A stretch of 64,000 nucleotides of DNA from Nocardia acididurans (GCF_016741815.1 NZ_JAERRJ010000017.1:1-64000), one strand, 5' to 3'. Positions 50,738 to 60,205 are shown, counted from the first letter of the stretch. Notes: generated by a model not told the origin, from the sequence alone. Numbers and translations: made by a program.

Positions 50738-51565
50738 ATGAGTAGCCGCCGGCCCGCCCCCGAGCCGCCGGAGCCGCTGGCCCCGCTGGTGGACGCGCAC
50801 ACCCATATCGACGCCTGTGGCGCGACCGATCCGGAATCGGTTGCGGCGCTGGTCGATCGGGCCGAAGCCGTGGGCGTCGGCAAGATCGTGACGGTGGCCG
50901 ACGACATCGAGGCCGCGCGCGCCGCGGTGCGGGCCGCGCACTGGGACGATCGCGTCTACGCGGCTGTCGCGCTGCACCCGACCCGGGCCAACGCGCTCGA
51001 CGATGCCGCGAAGAAGGAACTCGAGGAGCTGGCCCGGGATCCGCGCGTGGTCGCGGTGGGGGAGACCGGGCTCGACTACTACTGGCCCGGCAAGCTCGAC
51101 GGCTGCGCGAATGTCGAGGAGCAGGTGGAGGGTTTCCGCTGGCACATCGATCTCGCCAAGCGGGTGCGCAAGCCGCTCATGATCCACAACCGCGAGGCCG
51201 ATCACGATCTGCTGGCGGTGCTGCTGGACGAGGGCGCGCCGGATCAGGTGATCTTCCACTGCTTCTCGGGTGACGCCAACATGGCCATCGCCTGCGTGGA
51301 AGAGGGATATGTGCTGAGTTTCTCGGGCACCGTGAGTTTCAAGAATGCCCATGAATTGCGGGAGGCCGCGAAACTGGTTCCGCAAGATCAGATTCTGGTG
51401 GAAACGGATGCGCCCTATCTGACCCCGCATCCCTTCCGCGGCGCGCCCAACGAGTCGTACATGCTGCCGTACACGGTGCGGGCATTGGCGGAGATTCGCG
51501 GCCAGGATCCGCAGGAGCTCGCGGAGATCACCACGGCGACGGCTCGGCGGCTGTACCGAATCTAG
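50738..51565 (+). CDS. tatD: TatD-family metal-dependent deoxyribonuclease
   Basis: The 275 residues contain VDAHTHIDA (His-x-His), GETGLDYYW (Glu), MIHNREAD (His), FHCFSG (His) and ETDAPYL (Asp) in the order typical of TatD. It is a cytoplasmic nuclease in DNA repair or RNA processing. ATG 50738 is used; a GTG at 50729 is possible. It precedes rpfB, as in mycobacteria. Confidence 0.94.
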   Translation: MSSRRPAPEPPEPLAPLVDAHTHIDACGATDPESVAALVDRAEAVGVGKIVTVADDIEAARAAVRAAHWDDRVYAAVALHPTRANALDDAAKKELEELARDPRVVAVGETGLDYYWPGKLDGCANVEEQVEGFRWHIDLAKRVRKPLMIHNREADHDLLAVLLDEGAPDQVIFHCFSGDANMAIACVEEGYVLSFSGTVSFKNAHELREAAKLVPQDQILVETDAPYLTPHPFRGAPNESYMLPYTVRALAEIRGQDPQELAEITTATARRLYRI

Positions 51566-51583
51566 CTCTCTCGCACCTTTTCT

Positions 51584-51635
51584 CACGTTTCGCACGGTTT
51601 CTGTGTGAATGGCCTGGTGAAACCGGCGAAACGTG
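51584..51635 (+). promoter_or_regulatory. Hairpin in the tatD-rpfB gap
   Basis: CACGTTTCGCACGGTTTC (51584-51601) pairs with GAAACCGGCGAAACGTG (51619-51635) with a single bulge, across 17 bases. It is 18 bases after the tatD stop and about 150 before rpfB. It could end tatD transcription, though without a T-run, or act in the rpfB leader; in M. tuberculosis the rpfB leader has been reported to act in attenuation. Confidence 0.5.
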
Positions 51636-51787
51636 CATACCCGCAGGTTGGTTCGCGGAATGTGTTTCGGCTCACTATGATGAGCCGGATCGTGATCTAC
51701 CTGCGGAATCGATATCGGCTCGTTATTTCCGGATATCCAGGTCCGCGTGGATAGGTTGTCAATCGCTGACCCCCTCGTTATCGTACT

Positions 51788-52936
51788 GTGACCATGCCGG
51801 GATTTCCGTTGAACGCTTTGGCGAAGATCAACTCGTCGCGATCGCCGCTCCTGTACGGAGCCATCGCGGCGATGCTCGTCACGCTCATCGTGGGTGCGGG
51901 TCTGGCCATCGTGAACAAGAAGGAAGTCACGCTGGTTGTCGACGGGCAGAAGCTCGTGCAGCACAGCATGTTCCGGGACGTTCGCGGTGTGCTCAAGGAC
52001 GCCGGTTTCACCCTCGACGACCGCGACGACGTATCCCCTTCCGCCGCATCGCGAATCCGCGACGGCGAGACCATCACGCTGAACCGGGCTCGCGAGGTCG
52101 CGCTCATCGTGGACGGCAAACCCTCCACCGCCTGGACCACCGCGCTCACCGTCGCGGAAGCCGTGGTGAAGCTGGGCCTGCCCGACGACGTCTTCACCTC
52201 GCCCGCGCGCCCCTCGCCGCTGCCGCTCGAGGGTGCGCAGATGCTCATCACCAACCCGCGCACGGTGGAACTCTCCGATGACGGCAATCCGCTGTCGCTG
52301 GTGCGCCTGGCCGCGCCGACCGTCGGCGAACTGCTGCAGGTGCAGGGCCGGCCGCTGATCAATCAGGACTTCGTGGAACCGGCCGCGAGCACCCCGCTCA
52401 CCGACGGCATGAAGATCACCGTCACCCGCAAGACCGTCACCAACCGCGTCGAGCGCATTCCGCTGGATCCGACCGAGAACGTCATCGAGGATCCGACGAT
52501 GAACATGAGCCGCGTCATCGTGGAGAACCCGGGCACGCCCGGCGTGCAGGACGTCACCTTCGCCATCTCCACGGTGAACGGTGTCGAGGCCGCCAAGGAT
52601 CCGATCAGCTCGACGGTGATCGTCCCCTCCGCGCCCAAGACCGTGCGCAAGGGCGCCAAGCCCGGCACCGAGGTCCCCGAGGTTCGCGACGGCCACGTCT
52701 GGGATGCGCTGGCCAAGTGCGAATCCGGCGGCAACTGGGCCATCAACACCGGCAACGGCTACTACGGCGGCATCCAGTTCGACGCGAGCACCTGGGCCCG
52801 CCAGGGCGGCCTGCGCTACGCCCCTCGCGCCGACCTCGCCACCCGCGAGGAGCAGATCGCCATCGCCGAGGTGACCCGCGCGCGCCAGGGCTGGGGCGCC
52901 TGGCCCGCCTGCACCAGCCGCCTGGGAATCAGCTGA
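51788..52936 (+). CDS. rpfB: Resuscitation-promoting factor RpfB
   Basis: After one membrane anchor (about 22-44) come three DUF348 repeats (TLVVDG, LIVDGK and MLITNPRTVEL regions), a G5 domain (about 205-285) and the C-terminal transglycosylase-like domain with WDALAKCESGGNW holding the catalytic Glu. The 382-residue length equals that of mycobacterial RpfB. It is secreted and cleaves peptidoglycan during resuscitation and division. The start is GTG 51788 or ATG 51794. Confidence 0.95.
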   Translation: MTMPGFPLNALAKINSSRSPLLYGAIAAMLVTLIVGAGLAIVNKKEVTLVVDGQKLVQHSMFRDVRGVLKDAGFTLDDRDDVSPSAASRIRDGETITLNRAREVALIVDGKPSTAWTTALTVAEAVVKLGLPDDVFTSPARPSPLPLEGAQMLITNPRTVELSDDGNPLSLVRLAAPTVGELLQVQGRPLINQDFVEPAASTPLTDGMKITVTRKTVTNRVERIPLDPTENVIEDPTMNMSRVIVENPGTPGVQDVTFAISTVNGVEAAKDPISSTVIVPSAPKTVRKGAKPGTEVPEVRDGHVWDALAKCESGGNWAINTGNGYYGGIQFDASTWARQGGLRYAPRADLATREEQIAIAEVTRARQGWGAWPACTSRLGIS

Positions 52937-52979
52937 CCCGTCTTTCCGGGCGTGCTCGACCCCGTCATTCCGGCATGCT

Positions 52980-53022
52980 TTCGGCCGGAATCCACCTCTG
53001 CCCGAAGTGGATCCCGGCCGAA
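52980..53022. terminator. Bidirectional terminator between rpfB and an SDR gene
   Basis: A 16-base arm at 52980-52995 pairs with 53007-53022 with one mismatch across an 11-base loop. Outer CGTCAT (52964-52969) and ATGACG (53029-53034) extend the dyad. It sits between two converging genes. Confidence 0.7.
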
Positions 53023-53042
53023 TCCGCGATGACGAGGGTGGG

Positions 53043-53810
53043 TTACATCAGCGCGCCGCCGTCGACCCGCAGTTCGGTGCCCGTCATGTAGCGGCCGTCA
53101 TCCGAAGCCGCCATGGCCACCACGCCCGCGATGTCCTCGGGCTTGCCGAGTGCGCCGCCTTCCAGCCAGCCGGGCAGCCGGGCCATGAGGCTCCAGTCGG
53201 CGTCGGCGGGCAGGGCCAGTCCGGCGGTGATGCCGGTGCTGATGCCGCCGGGCACGATATTCACCGCGCGCAGGCCCTTCTTCACGTATTCGAGGGCGAT
53301 GGTGTGGGTGAGCGCGTTGACGCCCGCCTTGGACGCGGCGTACGCGGCCATATACGGATTCGAACCGAAAGCCGAAGTGCTGGAGAAGTTCACGATCACG
53401 CCGCGCTGCGATTCGATCAGCTTGGGCACCGCCGCCTGAATCATGAGGAAGGTGCCGGTGAGATTCACCGAGATCACCTTGTTCCAGTCCTCCAGCGGCA
53501 TTTCGTGGGTGTGCGCGGCGCGCAGGATGCCCGCGGCGTTCACGAGAACATCGAGCCCGCCGAGGAATTCGAAGGCCGCGGCGGTGGCGGCGCGCACCGA
53601 TTCCGGGTCGGAGATATCGAGGGTCAGGGTTTCGAGTCGCTCGCGCTGATCGGCGGGGACAGCTTCGAGGGTGGCCTGCAGGCCCTGGTCACTGATGTCG
53701 GCGGCCACCAGCTGTGCCCCCTCGGCGAGCAATCGCAGGGCGACGCCCTGGCCGATGCCGGAGCCGGCTCCGGTGACGAGGACCCGGCGGTTTTCGTATC
53801 TGCGCAACAT
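53043..53810 (-). CDS. SDR-family oxidoreductase
   Basis: The 255 residues have TGAGSGIGQG (about 13-22), NAAG, a Ser in NFSSTSAFG and YAASKAG: a complete classical SDR with a normal C-terminus (GTELRVDGG). It resembles 3-oxoacyl-ACP reductase-like or glucose-dehydrogenase-like enzymes. It is absent between rpfB and ksgA in M. tuberculosis, so it marks local rearrangement. Confidence 0.86.
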   Translation of the reverse strand: MLRRYENRRVLVTGAGSGIGQGVALRLLAEGAQLVAADISDQGLQATLEAVPADQRERLETLTLDISDPESVRAATAAAFEFLGGLDVLVNAAGILRAAHTHEMPLEDWNKVISVNLTGTFLMIQAAVPKLIESQRGVIVNFSSTSAFGSNPYMAAYAASKAGVNALTHTIALEYVKKGLRAVNIVPGGISTGITAGLALPADADWSLMARLPGWLEGGALGKPEDIAGVVAMAASDDGRYMTGTELRVDGGALM

Positions 53811-53964
53811 GGCGAGAAATTAGAACAAGTTACAGCGCCCGTCAATGGCCGGAAAGGGCATCGGCGGCGGCGATCTCAGAGTTTTCTCATACTGGACGGT
53901 TGATCAATTCCGCTAGGCTCATCGGCGCACACGAAATCGTCTGGGTCGGGAAGATGGAGGATTT

Positions 53965-55125
53965 ATGCGGTTGTTCGGTTGGCGCGCACGGGTATTCACC
54001 GCCACCGTGGTGTCAGCGGGCGCACTGCTCACCCTGCCCGGCTCACCCGCCCAGGCCGCCGCCTCCGGCGACCTGATCACCGCGACGGCGAAATCCGGTG
54101 AATTCCGGGGCATGGCAAACGCTTTCACCGTCGACTACTGGACCACCCGCTCCAATGGCGACGCCGTGCAGGCCAGCGGCGCGCTCTTCGTCCCCGACGG
54201 CCCCGCGCCCGAAGGCGGCTGGCCGATCATGGCCTACGACCACGGCACCTCCGGCCTCGGACCCGGCTGCGGCGGGCAATCCGACAACAGCCGCGTGGCC
54301 CGGCCCAACGAGGACGCGGTCCTGCAGTACTTCGTGAACAAGGGCTTCGCCGTCGTCGCGCCGGACTACCTGGGACTCGGCCGCTTCGACACCGGCCCGC
54401 ACCCGTACCTGGAACTGCGCAGCGAGGCCACCGCCACCATCGACATCGTCAAGGCGGCCCGCGCGGCCCGCACCGACCTGTCGCGCACCTGGGGCGTCTT
54501 CGGCTTCTCGCAGGGCGGGCACGCCGCGCTCGGCACCGCCAACCTGCAGTCGGTCCTCGCGCCCGAACTCGACTTCCGCGGCACCGTCGCCGTCGACCCG
54601 GCCTCCGATGTGGAGAAACTGGTGCCGCTGGGCGGACCGTACGTCCCCGACATCCCGGGCCAGGCGGGCAATGCCGTCGACGCCTTCGTGCTGAGTATGT
54701 TCGTCGGCCTGCGCGAGACCCGGCCCGAGCTCGACATGAACAGCTACCTCACCCCGCGCGGCCGCGACATCCTGGATCGGGCGGGCAGCATGTGCTTCGG
54801 CGACATCATGAAGGTCGCCGACGGGGTGTCACTGGGCGAGATGCTGTCCCGGCCGCTGTCCGACGAACGCTTTCGCAGTGCCATCGCCGATTACATGGCC
54901 ATCCCTGCCACCGGCTACGACGCGCCGATCCTGCTGCTGCTCAACACCAACGACCTCACCGTGCCCGCGCCGCTGCACGCCGCGCTGGCCGCCCAGTTCG
55001 CCGCCGCGGGCGTGGACTTCGGCACCGTCGTGGGCAACGGCACGCACTGCCAGCTGAACGACCAGATGTGGGCCGCCATCGGCGCGTTCGCCGACCGCAT
55101 TCTGGCCGCGCCTGTCACGCCCTGA
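53965..55125 (+). CDS. Secreted lipase-family alpha/beta hydrolase
   Basis: A signal peptide (about 1-32, ending AQAAASG) precedes a hydrolase domain with the nucleophile elbow GFSQGGH (about 182-188). Asp is in LNTNDLTVP and His in GNGTHCQL. The long form with PDYLGLG fits the secretory lipase (LIP) family. Esters or triacylglycerols outside the cell are likely substrates. Cys in MCFGD and GPGCGG may form a disulfide. Confidence 0.85.
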   Translation: MRLFGWRARVFTATVVSAGALLTLPGSPAQAAASGDLITATAKSGEFRGMANAFTVDYWTTRSNGDAVQASGALFVPDGPAPEGGWPIMAYDHGTSGLGPGCGGQSDNSRVARPNEDAVLQYFVNKGFAVVAPDYLGLGRFDTGPHPYLELRSEATATIDIVKAARAARTDLSRTWGVFGFSQGGHAALGTANLQSVLAPELDFRGTVAVDPASDVEKLVPLGGPYVPDIPGQAGNAVDAFVLSMFVGLRETRPELDMNSYLTPRGRDILDRAGSMCFGDIMKVADGVSLGEMLSRPLSDERFRSAIADYMAIPATGYDAPILLLLNTNDLTVPAPLHAALAAQFAAAGVDFGTVVGNGTHCQLNDQMWAAIGAFADRILAAPVTP

Positions 55126-55149
55126 TCCGGGGTTGATAGGTTTCGCAGA

Positions 55150-56040
55150 GTGTCCGAATCCGAAACCGCTGGTCGTGGTCAAGCCGCACTGCTCGGTCCC
55201 GCCGAGGTGCGGGAGTTGGCCGAACGCTTCGGCGTCCGCCCGACCAAGCAGCTCGGACAGAACTTCGTGCACGATGCGAACACCATGCGCCGCATCGTCG
55301 CGTCCGCCGGAGTCGGCCGTGACGATGTGGTGCTCGAGGTGGGGCCGGGCCTCGGCTCGCTGACCCTGGCCCTGCTCGATGTGGTGGACCGGGTGGTCGC
55401 CGTCGAGATCGATCCGCCGCTGGCGCACTTCCTGCCGGAGACCGTCGCCACCCGCGCACCAGAGCTGAAGGACCGCCTCACGGTGGTCGAGGCCGACGCC
55501 CTGCGCGTCTCCGCGGCCGACATCCCCGCCGAGCCGACCGCGCTGGTGGCCAACCTCCCGTACAACGTGGCGGTGCCGGTACTCCTGCACCTCATGTCCG
55601 AATTGCCGAGCATCCGAACGGCTCTGGTGATGGTGCAGCTGGAGGTGGCCGACCGGTTGGCCGCCGAACCCGGCAGCCGCACCTACGGCGTCCCCAGCGT
55701 GAAGGCCGGATTCTTCGGCACCGTCCGCCGCGCCGGAACCGTCGGGCGGCAGATCTTCTGGCCGGTCCCGCAGGTCGAATCCGGGCTCGTCCGGATCGAC
55801 CGCTTCGCCGAACCCCCGTGGCCGGTGGACGAGGCCCACCGCCGCCGCGTCTTCGAGGTGGTCGACGCCGCGTTCGCGCAGCGCCGCAAAACGCTGCGGG
55901 CCGCGCTCTCCGGCTGGGCGGGTTCCCCCGCCGAAGCCGAAAAGCGCCTTGTCGCAGCGGGAATCGCGCCCACCGCGCGCGGCGAGACGCTCGACACCGC
56001 GGCCTTCGTCCGCCTCGCCGACCAGGCGCGGCAGCCCTAG
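55150..56040 (+). CDS. rsmA: 16S rRNA dimethyladenosine transferase
   Basis: The 296 residues show KQLGQNFVHD (about 32-41), VLEVGPGLGSLT (SAM loop), VEADAL and NLPYNVA (catalytic Asn-Leu-Pro-Tyr), then the C-terminal RNA-binding region with AFAQRRKTLRAAL. It dimethylates A1518/A1519 of 16S rRNA. The GTG start follows the lipase stop by 24 bases. Its end overlaps that of the converging LpqN-like gene by four bases. Confidence 0.95.
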   Translation: MSESETAGRGQAALLGPAEVRELAERFGVRPTKQLGQNFVHDANTMRRIVASAGVGRDDVVLEVGPGLGSLTLALLDVVDRVVAVEIDPPLAHFLPETVATRAPELKDRLTVVEADALRVSAADIPAEPTALVANLPYNVAVPVLLHLMSELPSIRTALVMVQLEVADRLAAEPGSRTYGVPSVKAGFFGTVRRAGTVGRQIFWPVPQVESGLVRIDRFAEPPWPVDEAHRRRVFEVVDAAFAQRRKTLRAALSGWAGSPAEAEKRLVAAGIAPTARGETLDTAAFVRLADQARQP

Positions 56041-56537
56041 TTGGTGCGAATCACCAGGCCGTTGAGCAGATCCGAGTCGACGTTCTCGTGATCGGCCTTG
56101 GCGGTGACGGTGATCTGCACCAGGTACTCGCCGCTCGCCGCCGCGACGACGACGTAGCGGGTGTGCACCCACAGATCGAGCGCTTCCAGGCTGTAGGTGC
56201 CGACCACGTCCGCGGACGGGTAGGCCTCGAAATCGGCCACATCGGCGACGATCTCACGCCACTTCGGCAGCGCGCGGGCATCGGTGAACGCGCACTGCAG
56301 CAGGTCGTTCGCGGCCACCGGCTTGGAGAACTTGCCGACCAGCAGCACCACATTGTCGGCCCAGCCGCCGGCGGGCGGCAGCGTCCACACGCCGTACGCG
56401 CCGGGGAAGACGGCCCGGTCGACCGCCTGCCATTCCTCCGGCAGCGTGATCGTCACATCCGGCACCCCGGGCTCACCCGGTTCGGCGGGGGCGATCTGAA
56501 TATCCGCCGCGGTCAGGAATTCGGCGATGGTCGTCAC
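56037..56537 (-). CDS. LpqN/LpqT-family protein without lipobox
   Basis: The 166 residues match the LpqN fold: PDVTITLPEEWQ, NDLLQCAFTDARALPKWREI and SGEYLVQITVTAK. Unlike LpqN/LpqT lipoproteins it has no signal peptide or lipobox, so it is probably cytoplasmic. A related lpqT gene (Rv1016c) lies near ksgA/ispE in M. tuberculosis, which suggests common ancestry. Confidence 0.8.
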   Translation of the reverse strand: MTTIAEFLTAADIQIAPAEPGEPGVPDVTITLPEEWQAVDRAVFPGAYGVWTLPPAGGWADNVVLLVGKFSKPVAANDLLQCAFTDARALPKWREIVADVADFEAYPSADVVGTYSLEALDLWVHTRYVVVAAASGEYLVQITVTAKADHENVDSDLLNGLVIRTN

Positions 56538-56657
56538 GGCATGTGCTCCTCGGTCGATGGGCCGTTCCGATCCGGAACGCTATCGGATGAGCTTCGTAGC
56601 CGTGCGGGCACTGTCCGGGTCGCGGCCCGCCAGGGGAGCGGCGCGGTCGCGAAGAAA

Positions 56658-56691
56658 CGGGCCGTTCGGATCGTGTGATCCGAACGGCCCG
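56658..56691 (-). terminator. Terminator of the copper operon
   Basis: A perfect 15-bp stem (56658-56672 with 56677-56691) with a GTGT loop is followed, on the minus strand, by GTTTCTTC. It lies 41 bases beyond the copA stop. Confidence 0.88.
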
Positions 56692-56731
56692 GTGCGACAG
56701 GGTGTTCCGTCCGCGGCGTGTGCGCTGCGGC

Positions 56732-59026
56732 TCATCCGCGAAAGCGGCGCAGGCGCAGGCTGTTGCTGACCACGAAGACACTGGACAGGGCCATGGCGGC
56801 ACCCGCGAGCATCGGGTTCAGCAGACCGGCGGCGGCCAGCGGGATCGCCGCCACGTTGTAGCCGAACGCCCAGAACAGATTGCCCTTGATGGTGCGCAGG
56901 GTGGCGCGGGACAGCCGGATGGCCGTTCCCACCGTGCGCAGGTCACCGCGCACCAGGGTGATATCCCCGGCCTCGATGGCCACATCGGTGCCGGTGCCCA
57001 TGGCCAGACCCAGATCCGCCTGGGCCAGTGCGGCCGCGTCGTTGACGCCGTCGCCGACCATGGCGACCACCTTGCCCTGCCCCTGCAGCTGCTTCACCAC
57101 GTCCAGCTTGTCGCTGGGCAGCACCTCGGCGATGACCTCCTCGATACCGACCTGGTCCGCGACGGTGCGGGCCGCGGCGGCGTTGTCGCCGGTCAGCAGG
57201 ACGGGGGTCAGGCCGAGGGCACGCAGGTCGGCGATGGCCTCGGCACTGGTGTCCTTGATCTTGTCGGCGATCACCAGCACGCCGCGGGCGTGTCCGTCCC
57301 ACGCCACCACGATGGCGGTGTGACCGGCCGACTCGGCCCGGGACTTGGCCTGCGCCAAGGTATCCGGCACCTCGACCGACCAATCCCGCAGCAGCTCGGT
57401 GCGTCCGATGACCACCGCGCGCGCACCGACCAGACCCTGTACGCCCTTGCCGCCGTGGCTCACGAACTGCTCCACCGGCTCGGTGTCGAGTCCGCGCTCG
57501 GCCGCGCCGGTCACCACGGCCCGTGCGACCGGGTGCTCGGAGCCGTGCTCCACCGCCGCCGCTACGGACAGCAGTTCGTCCGCGTCCACGCCGTCGGCCG
57601 GAATCACTTCCGCGAGAGTCATTTTGCCGGTGGTGACGGTGCCGGTCTTGTCCAGCACCACGGTGTCGATGCGCCGCGTCGACTCCAGTACCTGCGGGCC
57701 CTTGATCAGAATGCCCAGCTGCGCACCGCGTCCCGTGCCGACCAGCAGCGCGGTCGGAGTCGCCAGACCCAGGGCGCACGGGCAGGCGATGATCAGCACG
57801 GCCACCGCCGCACCGAAGGCCGTCGCCACGGCCGCGCCGGTGCCGAGCCAGAAGCCCAGGGCCGCAACGGCGATCGCGATGACGATCGGCACGAACACCC
57901 CGGCCACCCGATCCGCCAGCCGCTGCACCGGAGCCTTGCCGTTCTGCGCGTCCTCCACCAGCAGGGCCATCTGCGCCAGCTGGGTGTCCGCGCCGACCCG
58001 GGTGGCGCGCACGGTCAGCAGACCGCCCGCGTTCACGGTCGCGCCGATCACCTGATCGCCGGGGCCGACCTCGACCGGCACCGACTCACCGGTCAGCATG
58101 CTCATATCGAGCGCCGAATTGCCGCTCACCACAATGCCGTCCGTGGCGATCTTCTCGCCGGGGCGGGTCAGGAACTCCTCTCCGACCCGCAATTCGCCGA
58201 CGGGGATGCGGATTTCGACACCGTCACGCAGGACGGCGACATCCTTCGCACCCAGTTCCAGCAGGGCGCGCAGCGCGGATCCGGCCTTCTCCTTGGACCG
58301 GGTCTCGAAGTAGCGGCCCGCCAGGATCGCCGTGATCAGCGTCGCCGCGACCTCGAAGTACAGCGCCGAGGACGAGTCGCCACGGGTAATCGCAAGGCTG
58401 AAGGGGTGTTTCATGCCGGCCATGCCCGCGCTGCCGAAGAACAGCGCGTACACCGACCAGCCGAAGGCGGCGATGGTGCCCAGCGAGATCAGCGTGTCCA
58501 TGGTGGCCGCGCCGTGCTTGGCGTTCACCCACGCGGCCCGGTGGAACTGCGCGCCGCCCCACACCACGATGGGCGCGGTCAGGGTGAGCGAAAGCCACTG
58601 CCAGTTCTCGAATTGCAGGGCCGGGATCATGGCCATGGCGACCACGGGGATCGCCAGCGCCAGTGTCACCAGCAGGCGGTGGCGCAGCTGCCCGGTTGCG
58701 CTCGGGGCCGAATCATCCTCGGACCCGGCGCTTTTCACCGGCTGGGGGTTGTGCACGCCGGCCGTGTACCCGGTGTCGACCACCTTGGCGATCAGATCAT
58801 CGGTGGTCACCGATTCCGGGAAGCTGACCTTCGCCTTCTCGGTGGCGTAATTGACGGTGGCGGTGACGCCCTCGATCCGGTTGAGCTTCTTCTCGATTCG
58901 CGACGCGCAGGAGGCGCAGGTCATGCCGCCGATCTCGAGCTCGATCGACTGGTTCGGCAGACTGCTGTCGCGCAGGCTGCCGCCGCCGAGCTGCTCGGCA
59001 TCGCGTTCGGGTGCGGGCGCGCTCAT
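56732..59026 (-). CDS. copA: Copper-exporting P-type ATPase
   Basis: The 764-residue P1B ATPase has an N-terminal metal domain (GGMTCASCAS, about 33-42), membrane helices with the CPC site, TGESVP, the phosphorylated Asp in DKTGTVT, and GDGVNDAAA. This set is typical of Cu+ exporters. It is the last of three leftward genes; the ATG overlaps the previous stop by four bases. A cytoplasmic chaperone (59924-60130) delivers the metal. Confidence 0.95.
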   Translation of the reverse strand: MSAPAPERDAEQLGGGSLRDSSLPNQSIELEIGGMTCASCASRIEKKLNRIEGVTATVNYATEKAKVSFPESVTTDDLIAKVVDTGYTAGVHNPQPVKSAGSEDDSAPSATGQLRHRLLVTLALAIPVVAMAMIPALQFENWQWLSLTLTAPIVVWGGAQFHRAAWVNAKHGAATMDTLISLGTIAAFGWSVYALFFGSAGMAGMKHPFSLAITRGDSSSALYFEVAATLITAILAGRYFETRSKEKAGSALRALLELGAKDVAVLRDGVEIRIPVGELRVGEEFLTRPGEKIATDGIVVSGNSALDMSMLTGESVPVEVGPGDQVIGATVNAGGLLTVRATRVGADTQLAQMALLVEDAQNGKAPVQRLADRVAGVFVPIVIAIAVAALGFWLGTGAAVATAFGAAVAVLIIACPCALGLATPTALLVGTGRGAQLGILIKGPQVLESTRRIDTVVLDKTGTVTTGKMTLAEVIPADGVDADELLSVAAAVEHGSEHPVARAVVTGAAERGLDTEPVEQFVSHGGKGVQGLVGARAVVIGRTELLRDWSVEVPDTLAQAKSRAESAGHTAIVVAWDGHARGVLVIADKIKDTSAEAIADLRALGLTPVLLTGDNAAAARTVADQVGIEEVIAEVLPSDKLDVVKQLQGQGKVVAMVGDGVNDAAALAQADLGLAMGTGTDVAIEAGDITLVRGDLRTVGTAIRLSRATLRTIKGNLFWAFGYNVAAIPLAAAGLLNPMLAGAAMALSSVFVVSNSLRLRRFRG

Positions 59027-59922
59027 TGGTGACCTCCTTCGTGCCGTGCGGGACCGCCCGATGCGGGTGCGGTCGTTGCGTCCGCGGTGAACTCCGCGGT
59101 GTGTACTTTGCCGTTATGTGAGAAGTCCAGGTAGAGACGGTATTTGCCGTCGCTCGGCGCTTCGGCGTGGAAACCCACCTCCGGTCCGGGTGGCGTCTTG
59201 CCGACCTCACCCTGCGGATGGACGTGCAGGTAGGCCAGGTCACTCGCCCGCAATGCTACGAGGTGCGCGTAAGCGCCCAGGTAGGGCTGCAGATCGGTGA
59301 CGGGCTTGCCGTCGCGGGTGATCGTGAACTTCAATTCGCTTCCGGCCGTGGCCAGGTCGCCGGTGAGGGTGACCCGGTAGCCGTCCACCTCGGCGGTCTT
59401 GGACACCGGCGGCAGCGGCCGATCCTGTACCGCACCTTCGACTTTCACCGTGCGGCTCAGTGTCAGTTCGGGGCCGTCCGCGGCGGCGAAGTCGGCGAAT
59501 ACGCGGTAGGTGCCGGGTTCGGCCCACGTCCAATCGATGGACCAGGTGCCGTCGGCGGCTAGTTCCGGGTGTACGTGCCGGAATTGGCTCGCGTCCGTGC
59601 GGGCCACGATCAGGTGCAGCTGCTTGTCGTGCAGCGTCTGGTACCGGGTGACGGTGCCCTGCGGCCCGGTGATCCGGAAGCGCAGTGCGCCCTGCTGATT
59701 CGCGGCCGTGGGGGCGGAGACCTCGCCGAGGGCGTAGCCGGATTCGGATTCGGTCAGGCCGTAGGTCGATTCGGGGGCGGTCGTGCCGTGTTCACTGTGT
59801 GCGGCCGTGGTGCCGGGGGCCGGCTCGGTCGGATCGCCCACCAGGGCGCCGATTCCGAGCGCGGCCCCGAACAGTACGACCAGTCCGCCGCCCAGGGCGG
59901 CGAACCTCAGTCGATCGTTCAT
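59023..59922 (-). CDS. Membrane-anchored protein of the copper operon
   Basis: One N-terminal membrane segment (about 5-27, LRFAALGGGLVVLFGAALGI) exposes about 270 residues outside the cell. Strand-rich repeats contain several His and Asp (QFRHVHPEL, YLHVHPQGEV) and a His-containing C-terminal end (ARHEGGHQ), all plausible copper ligands. It resembles proteins commonly found beside copA in actinomycetes. ATG 59922 is chosen; a longer frame exists but overlaps copZ. Confidence 0.78.
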   Translation of the reverse strand: MNDRLRFAALGGGLVVLFGAALGIGALVGDPTEPAPGTTAAHSEHGTTAPESTYGLTESESGYALGEVSAPTAANQQGALRFRITGPQGTVTRYQTLHDKQLHLIVARTDASQFRHVHPELAADGTWSIDWTWAEPGTYRVFADFAAADGPELTLSRTVKVEGAVQDRPLPPVSKTAEVDGYRVTLTGDLATAGSELKFTITRDGKPVTDLQPYLGAYAHLVALRASDLAYLHVHPQGEVGKTPPGPEVGFHAEAPSDGKYRLYLDFSHNGKVHTAEFTADATTAPASGGPARHEGGHQ

Positions 59923-59923
59923 C

Positions 59924-60130
59924 TCAGCTCGCCACCTGATATCCCGCTTCGTCGACGGCGGCGACGACATCGGCGTCGGCGAGCGCGCTGCTCGACTCGA
60001 CCTTCACGAGACCGCTGGCGAGGTCCACGTCGACACTGGTCACTCCGTCGATCTTCCCGATCTCCTTCTGGACCGACCCGACGCAGTGGCCGCAGGTCAT
60101 CCCGGTGACGGTGTAGGTGCTGGTGGCCAT
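59924..60130 (-). CDS. copZ: Copper chaperone (HMA domain)
   Basis: The 68-residue protein is one heavy-metal-associated domain. GMTCGHC (about 10-16) is the Cu+ site, followed by IGKIDGVTSVDVDLASG and EAGYQV. It hands copper to the ATPase. It leads the leftward operon, one base before the next gene. Two GGGTA/TACCC-type boxes lie upstream. Confidence 0.93.
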   Translation of the reverse strand: MATSTYTVTGMTCGHCVGSVQKEIGKIDGVTSVDVDLASGLVKVESSSALADADVVAAVDEAGYQVAS

Positions 60131-60164
60131 TGTTCGGCTCCTTCACTCGCGCTCAATACGGTGT

Positions 60165-60205
60165 GGGGGTATCCCCGACACCGAGAAACATACCCCCCAT
60201 GGGTA
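60165..60205. promoter_or_regulatory. Putative copper-responsive operator
   Basis: GGGGGTATCCCC (60165-60176) and TACCC-N5-GGGTA (60191-60205) lie 35-75 bases upstream of copZ. Such C/G-tract dyads with TAT or TAC ends resemble CsoR sites of actinomycetes. No csoR gene is in the window. Confidence 0.5.

Noticed and set aside
56675..59032. Long plus-strand frame opposite copA
   Set aside because: The copA motifs on the minus strand are complete; the plus frame is a shadow rich in His, Gly and Arg.
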